6,344 bases of DNA from DASVXQ01 sp046727955 (GTDB taxonomy: Bacteria > Actinomycetota > CALGFH01). The DNA lies in the NCBI GenBank assembly GCA_046727955.1, contig JBKPDO010000162.1, positions 1 through 6,344 on the forward strand. Reading direction: 5' to 3'. This document shows positions 1 to 5,027 of this stretch, piece by piece (within the stretch, counting starts at the first letter, position 1; every line of letters starts with the position of its first letter). The notes under the pieces were generated by a model. It was not told the origin of the DNA and did not search any database. It saw only the letters and a program-made list of their open reading frames with translations. The position numbers and the translations under genes are program-made.

Positions 1-1195
1 AGGCCATGTCCGGTGTGAGCGCGGCCGCGCGCTCCAGGGCGGCGGCCGCGGCGACCGGGCCGCCGCGCCGCCAGGCACGGTCGGCCGAGTCCTCCAGCGC
101 TCTTGCCACGCTCTCGTCGGGGCCGACCGCCGCGGCGGCCAGGTGCCAGGCGCGCCGGTCGGTGTGCTGCTCGCCCGTCAGCACCTCGGCCAGCGCCCGG
201 TGCGCGGCCTGCCTGGCCGTGAAGGTGACGCTCTGATAGATGGCCGAGCGGATCAGCGGATGGCGGAAGCGCAGCTCCTGCCCGGTGATGCGGACCAGGC
301 CGACGCGCTCGGCGGGCTCCAGCGCCTCAGGGTCCAGCCCCAGGGTCATGCCGGCCGTGAGCACGGTGGCCAGCTCGCCGGTGTCCTCGGCGGCGGCCAC
401 CAGCAGCAGCGCCTGGGTCTCCTCGGGCAGCCTGCGCACCCGCTGCAGGAAGGCCTGCTGCAGCCTGGTGCTCAGCGGCAGCCGCTCGGGCAGGGGCTCG
501 CGGCCGGCGAGCTGCTCGCTCGAGAGCGTGGCCGGCACCTCGAGCAGCGCGAGCGGGTTCCCGCCGGTCTCCTCGATCAGCCGGTCGCGGACGTCCGGGG
601 CGATGTTGCCGGCGTGCTCCTTCAGCAGCTGGCCGGCCGCCTCGGGGTCGAGCCCGCCGAGCCGAAGCTCCGGCAGGCCGGGCGCGTGGAGCTGGCGCAG
701 GTCGCCGTCACGCGCCGCCAGCAGCAGCAGGATCCGCTCGGCCTTCAGCCGCCGCGCGACGAACGCCAGCGCGTCCGCGGACGCCCGGTCCAACCACTGC
801 GCGTCGTCGACCAGGCACAGCACGGGCTGCTCCCTGGCCACCTCCGCGAATAGGCTCAAGGTGGCCAGCTCGACCAGGAAGCGGTTGGGCTGGGTGTCGG
901 CCAGCCCGAACGCGCCGCGAAGCGCGGCGGCCTGCGGGTCCGGCAGCCGGTCGAGCCGGTCGAGCACCGGCCGCAGCAGCTGGTGCAGGGCGGCGAAGGC
1001 GAGCTCGACCTCGGACTCGACACCGGTCCCGTGGAGGAGGTACAGGTCGGCGGCCTGCTCGGCGGCGTCCCGCAGCAACGTGCTCTTGCCCACGCCGGCC
1101 TCGCCGCGAATGACCAGCACGCCACTGCGCCCCTCGCGTGCGTCCGCGCTCAGGGCACCGATGAGGGCGCGCTCCTCGCGCCGTCCATAGATCAT
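1..1195 (-). CDS. LuxR/MalT-type AAA ATPase transcriptional regulator, N-terminal part (runs off left edge)
   Basis: The frame is open from an ATG at 1195-1193 to the left edge, giving 398 residues without a stop, so the gene is partial at its 3' end. The protein opens directly with MIYGRREERALI, the usual start of large LuxR-type ATPase regulators. A Walker A motif GEAGVGKST lies at about residues 31-39 and a Walker B segment VLCLVDDAQWLD at about 125-136. Further on come the family-typical segments IEETGGNPLALLEVP and FRHPLIRSAIYQSV, then the start of a helical, TPR-like region. In this family (STAND/MalT-like ATPases) ATP binding gates a C-terminal LuxR helix-turn-helix, which would lie outside this window; that domain is inferred, not seen. 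The start is favoured because an in-frame stop lies about 50 bases upstream with no other ATG or GTG between. No strong ribosome-binding site is visible. It is divergent from the sigma-factor gene, and its inducer and targets are unknown. Confidence 0.93.
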   Translation of the reverse strand, partial: MIYGRREERALIGALSADAREGRSGVLVIRGEAGVGKSTLLRDAAEQAADLYLLHGTGVESEVELAFAALHQLLRPVLDRLDRLPDPQAAALRGAFGLADTQPNRFLVELATLSLFAEVAREQPVLCLVDDAQWLDRASADALAFVARRLKAERILLLLAARDGDLRQLHAPGLPELRLGGLDPEAAGQLLKEHAGNIAPDVRDRLIEETGGNPLALLEVPATLSSEQLAGREPLPERLPLSTRLQQAFLQRVRRLPEETQALLLVAAAEDTGELATVLTAGMTLGLDPEALEPAERVGLVRITGQELRFRHPLIRSAIYQSVTFTARQAAHRALAEVLTGEQHTDRRAWHLAAAAVGPDESVARALEDSADRAWRRGGPVAAAAALERAAALTPDMA

Positions 1196-1320
1196 GGAAG
1201 AGCCCGGTTCGTCGGGAATAGGGGGGCCTCTCCGATCGAGCGTCTGGCAATTCATTTGAGCACATTGCGCCAGGCGAATCACTCATATTGCCGGCGCTTC
1301 GGCTTGGTCACACATTTCGG

Positions 1321-1349
1321 GTTTTATGACCGAAAAAAACGGATATGAT
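1321..1349 (+). promoter_or_regulatory. Candidate SigB/SigF-like promoter (GTTT-N16-GGATAT)
   Basis: GTTT at 1321-1324 is followed by 16 bases and then GGATAT at 1341-1346. This resembles the GTTT-N15-17-GGGTAT pattern recognised by actinobacterial SigB/SigF-type factors, with one mismatch in the -10 box. An overlapping TATGAT at 1344-1349 would also serve as a housekeeping -10 box. It points toward the sigma-factor gene, but that start codon is about 590 bases away, so a very long leader or a small RNA would be implied. The match is short and could be chance in this AT-richer patch. Confidence 0.25.
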
Positions 1350-1924
1350 TGGCCTGCGGAGGTGGCTTGGGCGTGGTGAACCGGCGGCGACGCAATTTCC
1401 GGGCTCGAGCTCTCAGGGGAAGGGCAAGACAGGCTGTCAGATCGGCAGAGCCGGTCGAATCTATTGAATGACTAGTCCGTGCACGCCCCGACCACCTGGT
1501 TGACTGGGCCGCAACCGTTGCTCCGGTGGTGACCTTGCCGGTCAGACTAGTTGTTCGGGGGATTCGAGCCCTCCGCTGCGCTGTCAGGCTAGAGCACCGG
1601 TCATGTACACGGCGCTGCATGTAGCCCGAAACGTTGCGTCCAGCCCTGGACCTTGCGCGCCGCCCACGGCGGCCACGCAAGCTCCTCGACACCGGGTACT
1701 TGACCGGCGCTCTACGGGCGCTCTGTGACGTCAGCGCCCCGCCGCACGCTGGGTGCTGACTGGCGGCGGCGAGGAGGAGGTGCTGCTGCAACTGGGGGGA
1801 AGCAGCGGTAGGCAGTGTGTGTCGCGTCTGGCGGCTGCAGGCCCGCGGCCACGGGCGCTCGACCTGGCTCACCGACCCCTCGCCGCCGCCGCCCTTTTGT
1901 CACCGCAATTCGCCGGACTTATCT

Positions 1925-1932
1925 GGAGGGGG
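1925..1932 (+). promoter_or_regulatory. Ribosome-binding site of the sigma-factor gene
   Basis: GGAGGGGG ends 4 bases before the ATG at 1937; its GGAGG core has 7 bases of spacing. This strong Shine-Dalgarno match fixes the start at 1937. It argues against an upstream in-frame ATG at 1817, which would add 40 residues unlike any sigma factor. Confidence 0.8.
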
Positions 1933-1936
1933 CCAG

Positions 1937-2716
1937 ATGACCGCTGCGACCGCCGAGCAGCTGGACGTCCACCCAGGTGACCAGGACGCCATCGACCAGG
2001 TAGAGGAGTGGTTCCACGCCTACGACAGCACCGGCAACCCCGCTATCCGCGAGCAGATCATCCTCGCCCATCTGGGCCTCGCCGACCGAATTGCCACCCG
2101 TTTTCGCAGAAGTCAGGGTGTCTCGCACGAGGATCTCGTCCAGTCCGCCCGGGTCGGGCTCGTCACCGCGGTCAATCGCTACGACTCCAGCCGCCCCAAC
2201 CCGTTTATCGTCTATGCCATCGTCTGCATCACCGGCGAGCTGAAACGCTCCCTGCGAGACACCTCCTGGCGCCTGCACGTCGCGCGGTCGCGCAAGGAAC
2301 GGGCGCTGCAGGTTCTGGAGGCCAGCGACGCGATGACGGTGAGCCTGGGACGCTCGCCGAGCGTGGCGGAGATCGCCGCCAGGCTGGGCACCGGCCAGTC
2401 CCAGGTGGTCGAGGCGCTGGAGGCCGTCTACACGCGCTTCGTGTGCTCACTCGACCAGCCGGTCGACGAGGACGGGGGCGTCAGCTTGGGCGCGCTGCTG
2501 CCCGCTCCGGCCAGCGAGGTCGAGATCGAGGACCTGCTGGTGCTGCCCGAGCTGATCCAGAGCCTTCCAGAGCTCGAGCGCAGGGCGGTCGTGCTGCGCT
2601 TCTTCAGCGACCTGAAGCAGCACGAGATCGGCGCGCTGCTTGGCTACTCGCAGATGCACGTCTCGCGCCTGCTGCGCCGCGCCCTGAGCCGCATGCGCGA
2701 GCAGCTCTGGTCATAG
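1937..2716 (+). CDS. RNA polymerase sigma factor, SigB/SigF/SigG (group 3) family
   Basis: This 259-residue protein has the layout of the alternative sigma factors used in stress response or development. Region 2 spans about residues 36-115, with the core-binding segment GVSHEDLVQSARVGLVTAVN and then ITGELKRSLRDTSW. Region 3 is at about 118-175 (SLGRSPSVAEIAARL). Region 4 is at about 207-256, where LPELERRAVVLRFFSDLKQ leads into the helix-turn-helix HEIGALLGYSQMHVSRLLRRAL that contacts the -35 element. The length is normal for the family. The -10-reading stretch is somewhat unusual: the common FSTYAVPTI becomes FIVYAIVCI, and the usual VPR after the conserved W is VAR. In this family activity is usually held by an RsbW-like anti-sigma factor, often encoded next door; none is visible here. 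The gene has a strong ribosome-binding site and lies 30 bases before the dehydratase gene. Family assignment is firm; the exact paralogue and regulon are unknown. Confidence 0.93.
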   Translation: MTAATAEQLDVHPGDQDAIDQVEEWFHAYDSTGNPAIREQIILAHLGLADRIATRFRRSQGVSHEDLVQSARVGLVTAVNRYDSSRPNPFIVYAIVCITGELKRSLRDTSWRLHVARSRKERALQVLEASDAMTVSLGRSPSVAEIAARLGTGQSQVVEALEAVYTRFVCSLDQPVDEDGGVSLGALLPAPASEVEIEDLLVLPELIQSLPELERRAVVLRFFSDLKQHEIGALLGYSQMHVSRLLRRALSRMREQLWS

Positions 2717-2733
2717 GCCTCCCCCGGCGGTGT

Positions 2734-2749
2734 TAGGCTGCCGGACGTG
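2734..2749 (+). promoter_or_regulatory. Candidate -10 box for leaderless transcription of the dehydratase gene
   Basis: TAGGCT at 2734-2739 fits the actinobacterial TANNNT -10 pattern and ends 7 bases before the GTG start at 2747. That spacing would place the RNA 5' end at or next to the start codon, as in leaderless genes. No good Shine-Dalgarno sequence precedes the GTG, which fits the same idea. No clear -35 box is seen. Confidence 0.45.
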
Positions 2750-3751
2750 GACGGGAAACGAGTGGTCGCCGGGCCGACCGAGGCCGAGCTGGAGCGGGCG
2801 CGCGCGGTGGTGGCGGCGCAGCTGCGGCCGACGCCGGTGGTGGCGCTGGAGCTGCCGGACGGGCGCGGTGAGGTGCTGGCCAAGCTCGAGTGCATGCAGC
2901 CGACGGGATCGTTCAAGGTCCGCGGCGCGCTGGCGGCGCTGGCGGCCCGCGCCGCCGCCGGCACTCGGGTCGTGGCTGCCTCGGCCGGCAACCACGCGCT
3001 GGGCGTGGTGCTGGCCTCCAGGCGTCTGGGCGTCCCGGCAACCGTGGTGGTGCCGCGGACCGCCTCAGCCGCGAAGCTCGCCGCGCTGCGGCGCCTCGGC
3101 GCTGACCTGGTCGAGCACGGCGACACCTACGACCAGGCCGAGCGGCAGGCGCTGCGCCTGGCCGGCGATGGAGCGGCGTTCGTGTCGGGCTACAACGACC
3201 CGCAGGTCATTGCTGGGCAGGCCACCTGCGGCTGGGAGCTCTGCCGGCAGGTGGAGGGCGAGCTGACCGTGGTGGTGCCGGTGGGCGGCGGCGGCCTGCT
3301 GGCCGGCACAGCCCTGTGGGCGGCGAGCCGGCCGGGCGTCAGGGTGGTCGGGGTGGAGGCGGCCGTGTCGCGGGCGCTGTCGGCGGCGGTGCGGGCCGGC
3401 CGGGTCGTCGAGGTGCCGGTGGGCGCGACCCTGGCCGACGGGCTGGCGGGCAACCTCGAGCCCGGCAGCGTCACCCCGTCGCTGGTGACTGGGCGGGTGC
3501 ACTCCTTCGCCGAGGTCAGCGAGGCCGAGATCGAGGCGGCGATCCGGTTCCTGGCGCTGCGCTGCGGGCTGGTGGTGGAGGGGGCGGGCGCGGCCGGCAT
3601 GGCGGCGCTGCTGGCAGGCAAGGTCCCGGTGGCCGGCCAGGCGGTGGTGCTGCTCACCGGCCGCAATATCGCCCCGGCCACGCTGGCGCGGATCGTCGGC
3701 GACGAGGAGCTCACCGAAGCGGGCAAGCTCAGGCCGGACTGGGACGCCTAG
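2747..3751 (+). CDS. PLP-dependent threonine/serine dehydratase-like enzyme (fold type II)
   Basis: The 334-residue protein belongs to the tryptophan-synthase-beta/threonine-dehydratase superfamily, soluble cytoplasmic enzymes that use pyridoxal phosphate. The PLP-binding lysine is K57 in PTGSFKVRGAL. SAGNHALG (about 79-86) and the glycine loop VGGGGLLAG (about 179-187), which holds the cofactor phosphate, are intact. LADGLAG (229-235), VEGAGAAG (277-284) and LLTGRN (302-307, the position that contacts the pyridine nitrogen) complete the fold. There is no C-terminal ACT regulatory domain, and the length fits the short catabolic form rather than biosynthetic IlvA. Likely chemistry is dehydration and deamination of L-threonine or L-serine to a 2-oxo acid; serine racemase and hydroxyaspartate dehydratase share these motifs and cannot be excluded. 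The start is GTG at 2747; a second in-frame GTG at 2762 is possible. It may be read through from the sigma gene or from its own leaderless promoter. Confidence 0.93.
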   Translation: MDGKRVVAGPTEAELERARAVVAAQLRPTPVVALELPDGRGEVLAKLECMQPTGSFKVRGALAALAARAAAGTRVVAASAGNHALGVVLASRRLGVPATVVVPRTASAAKLAALRRLGADLVEHGDTYDQAERQALRLAGDGAAFVSGYNDPQVIAGQATCGWELCRQVEGELTVVVPVGGGGLLAGTALWAASRPGVRVVGVEAAVSRALSAAVRAGRVVEVPVGATLADGLAGNLEPGSVTPSLVTGRVHSFAEVSEAEIEAAIRFLALRCGLVVEGAGAAGMAALLAGKVPVAGQAVVLLTGRNIAPATLARIVGDEELTEAGKLRPDWDA

Positions 3752-3802
3752 GGCCAGTAGCGCCGCTCGCCGGCTCGGCCAGCTCGACACGGAGCTTGCT
3801 CG

Positions 3803-4339
3803 CTAGAAGTTGAAGCGGGTGGCGCCGAAGGGCTCGGCGGTGCCAAGGCCGAAGACGGTCGTGGGGGTCACCTCGTAGACTTCCCACGGGGGCGGGCCCG
3901 CGCTCGGCGCGCTGTACTCGGCGTAGAGGGCGCCGTCGCGCACGGTCGGGTGCCATCCCTGGGCCGCGTACACCTCGGCGATGCGCTGGAGCTTGGCTTC
4001 GTCGATCACCTTGACCGCTTCACCCTCCAGCACCACGTCGAAATCGTGCGTGGCGACAGCGATGACGCAATGCGGGTCGTGGGCGAGGTCCTTTGCTTTG
4101 CGGGTGCCCGGGCCGGCGCTGAAGTAAAGGGCGCCGTCCGCCCAGAGGACACCCAGGGGCATGACGTGTGGCCTGCCGTCCGGACGCACCGTCGCCAGCC
4201 AGAATGTGTGCCGGTCGGGTCCACCCGTTTCCGGGGCCTGGGTCAGACCCTCCAGGCTATCGCGCACCCGGGCCCACGGGACCGGCGCTGCACCGTAGCC
4301 GTCGAGATTCCGCTCCGCCACCGGTTCCTTCGCGGCCAT
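3803..4339 (-). CDS. Pyridoxamine 5'-phosphate oxidase-family (FMN/F420 split-barrel) protein
   Basis: This 178-residue soluble protein has the PNPOx-like split beta-barrel pattern. A first strand pair, TFWLATVRPDGRPHVMPLGV (about 45-64), is followed by LYFSAGPGTRKAKDLAHDP (about 71-89), where the basic residues would contact the cofactor phosphate. VVLEGEAVKV (about 102-111) and the C-terminal PFGATRFNF complete the signature. Family members bind FMN, F420 or haem and include reductases and oxidases of many substrates; the true pyridoxine-pathway enzyme PdxH has a different, longer pattern, so I do not call this pdxH. The start at 4339 is set by a strong GGAGGA six bases upstream; an in-frame ATG at 4564 would add 75 low-complexity, arginine- and proline-rich residues. 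It converges with the dehydratase gene (51 bases between stops). The actual substrate and cofactor are unknown. Confidence 0.9.
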   Translation of the reverse strand: MAAKEPVAERNLDGYGAAPVPWARVRDSLEGLTQAPETGGPDRHTFWLATVRPDGRPHVMPLGVLWADGALYFSAGPGTRKAKDLAHDPHCVIAVATHDFDVVLEGEAVKVIDEAKLQRIAEVYAAQGWHPTVRDGALYAEYSAPSAGPPPWEVYEVTPTTVFGLGTAEPFGATRFNF

Positions 4340-4345
4340 CTCTTC

Positions 4346-4351
4346 TCCTCC
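4346..4351 (-). promoter_or_regulatory. Ribosome-binding site of the PNPOx-family gene
   Basis: The minus strand reads GGAGGA here, six bases before the ATG at 4339. This near-perfect Shine-Dalgarno match decides between that start and the longer open frame beginning at 4564. Confidence 0.8.
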
Positions 4352-4490
4352 GCGTGGTCGCACGATCGTTTCGGTCTGCACCTGCACGCCTACAGGCTGG
4401 CAGCGCGGGAGCGGGGGAGCAAGGCTGGGGGATCGGCAGGGGGGTCGGCGGCATGCACCACGGCTGCCGGCCGCCGGCGCCCCTGCCGAA

Positions 4491-4542
4491 GGGAAGTGCC
4501 AGGGAATGCCCCAGGCGGAGCCTGCGGCGCTGGGAACTTCCC
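4491..4542 (-). repeat. Imperfect stem-loop with nested hairpin
   Basis: GGGAAGT at 4491-4497 pairs perfectly with ACTTCCC at 4536-4542, and the stem continues inward with CCAG (4499-4502) against CTGG (4530-4533). Nested inside is CAGGC-GGA-GCCTG (4512-4524), a perfect 5-bp hairpin with a 3-base loop. In RNA read toward the PNPOx-family gene this would lie roughly 150-200 bases before its ATG. There is no T-run after it on either strand, so it does not look like an ordinary intrinsic terminator. It may be a leader element or chance structure in GC-rich DNA. Confidence 0.4.
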
Positions 4543-4543
4543 A
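4531..4543. promoter_or_regulatory. 13-base palindrome, possible operator
   Basis: TGGGAACTTCCCA is a perfect odd palindrome, six bases either side of a central C. It overlaps the right arm of the stem-loop and shares the core GAACTT with the palindrome at 4597-4609. Regulator unknown. Confidence 0.3.
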
Positions 4544-4596
4544 CAGCAACGCGACGGCGGGCAAATCCCGAGGCTACCTGCGCAAGGCTATTTAGT

Positions 4597-4609
4597 GAAC
4601 TTGAAGTTC
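4597..4609. promoter_or_regulatory. 13-base palindrome, possible operator
   Basis: GAACTTGAAGTTC is a perfect odd palindrome in the AT-richer spot 258 bases or more upstream of the PNPOx-family start. On the minus strand it is followed closely by CTAAATAG, which could be part of a -10 region. The CTTGAAG-type core is reminiscent of sites bound by MerR-family regulators, but no such gene is in the window, so the regulator is unknown. Confidence 0.35.
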
Positions 4610-4680
4610 GCGGGGCGGGAATTATCCGCAGGCGGGAGCAGTCGGGAGAAGTCGGCGAATCGTCCGAGAATGGAACCGTC

Positions 4681-4983
4681 TCAGTCCGGCTGGGAAACCG
4701 CAGGACGGGCAAAGGCGCGGCGGATCCGCGCGGCCGACCGCTCGGGCTCGCCGGTGACCTGCTCCCAGGTGAGACGCACCACCGTGTAGCCAAGCTCTTC
4801 GAGACGCTCCTGGCGAAGCTTTTCGCGGCGCACGGCGTCCGGTTGCTTGTATTTCGTCAGCCCGTCGGTCGCCACCACGGTGGCGAACTGGGGCCAGAGA
4901 AAATCGACCCTGGCGAATGGCTTACCCTGGCCTATCGGGGCTTGCGTGACTGGTGGCGGCAGGCCCTGCTCGGCGAACATCAC
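4681..4983 (-). CDS. DUF559/Vsr-like endonuclease C-terminal fragment, probably a decayed remnant
   Basis: The open frame (100 residues from GTG at 4983, with ATG as the next codon) matches the C-terminal part of actinobacterial DUF559 proteins, which are related to very-short-patch-repair endonucleases and are often fused to an N-terminal AbiEi-like domain. Visible are GLPPP, RVDFLWP (about 25-31), VVATDGLTKY (about 36-45) and EKLRQERLEELGYTVVRLTW (about 54-73). Full-length relatives are around 300 residues, so roughly the first two thirds are missing. Family-like sequence (AHPQAQLAARGALAR) continues upstream of the GTG in the same frame to about 5028, where the hmgA stop codon sits. The glutamate usually found two residues before the DG pair is replaced by A, and the upstream glutamate-containing ES segment reads as ARGA, so nuclease activity is doubtful. 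It has only a weak ribosome-binding site (GGAG, about 11 bases upstream). An expressed short protein is possible but less likely. Confidence 0.65.
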   Translation of the reverse strand: MMFAEQGLPPPVTQAPIGQGKPFARVDFLWPQFATVVATDGLTKYKQPDAVRREKLRQERLEELGYTVVRLTWEQVTGEPERSAARIRRAFARPAVSQPD

Positions 4984-5027
4984 TCGGGCCAGCGCTCCGC
5001 GCGCGGCAAGCTGGGCCTGTGGGTGGG

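Larger units (their letters stand above)
1196..1936. other. 741-base non-coding gap between divergent regulator genes
   Basis: I find no credible gene here. The part nearest the regulator gene (about 1245-1355) is clearly richer in A and T than its surroundings, as expected of promoter DNA for one or both divergent genes. It holds a 6-bp inverted repeat TTTCGG/CCGAAA (1315-1320 and 1330-1335) and a SigB/F-like promoter motif described separately. Further right there are several short hairpins: ACCACC/GGTGGT (1491-1496 and 1525-1530), TGACC-TTGCC-GGTCA (1530-1544) and GTCCA-GCCC-TGGAC (1638-1651). A 7-base direct repeat GACTAGT occurs at 1470-1476 and 1545-1551. The open frames crossing this gap have arginine-rich, low-complexity translations without a domain, and I regard them as chance. 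Confidence 0.6.
4340..4680. other. Non-coding stretch upstream of the PNPOx-family gene
   Basis: These 341 bases lie between the PNPOx-family start and the end of the endonuclease remnant, both on the minus strand. No credible gene is seen on either strand. The stretch contains a long imperfect stem-loop (4491-4542) and two 13-base odd palindromes (4531-4543 and 4597-4609), listed separately. An AT-richer spot around 4586-4625 could hold the promoter, but no -35/-10 pair is convincing. Confidence 0.55.

Noticed and set aside
143..1190. Long plus-strand open frames opposite the ATPase regulator gene
   Set aside because: Their translations are low-complexity, rich in R, S, Q and A, and lack domains. 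The minus-strand frame shows clear Walker motifs, so these are shadows of a GC-rich gene.
1557..1573. A tRNA T-arm-like hairpin (GGGGG, loop ATTCGAG, CCCTC)
   Set aside because: The TTCGA is shifted by one base in the loop, and no acceptor stem, anticodon arm or D-arm can be fitted around it. A tRNA or attachment site is not supported.
1694..1699. GGGTAC resembling a SigB/F -10 box upstream of the sigma gene
   Set aside because: No GTTT-like -35 box is found at the right distance upstream.
1324..1872. A 182-codon minus-strand open frame in the divergent gap
   Set aside because: The translation is arginine- and serine-rich with no recognisable motif. It spans the AT-rich patch and several hairpins, with no convincing ribosome-binding site seen.
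1897..1922. TTGTCA with ACTTAT as a housekeeping promoter for the sigma gene
   Set aside because: The spacer is only 14 bases and the RNA would begin inside the ribosome-binding site.
1817..1936. N-terminal extension of the sigma factor from an ATG at 1817
   Set aside because: The extra 40 residues are unlike sigma factors, and the strong ribosome-binding site lies directly before 1937.
3752..3802. Bidirectional terminator between the convergent dehydratase and PNPOx-family genes
   Set aside because: Only a 5-bp AGCTC/GAGCT pair (3781-3796) and weaker pairings are visible, with no T-run on either strand. Termination here is likely, but no specific structure can be supported.
4340..4564. N-terminal extension of the PNPOx-family protein to an ATG at 4564
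   Set aside because: The added 75 residues are low-complexity, and GGAGGA six bases before 4339 fixes the shorter start.
3950..4789. A 279-codon plus-strand open frame opposite the PNPOx-family gene
   Set aside because: It has no recognisable domain and is antisense to a well-supported gene and its ribosome-binding site.
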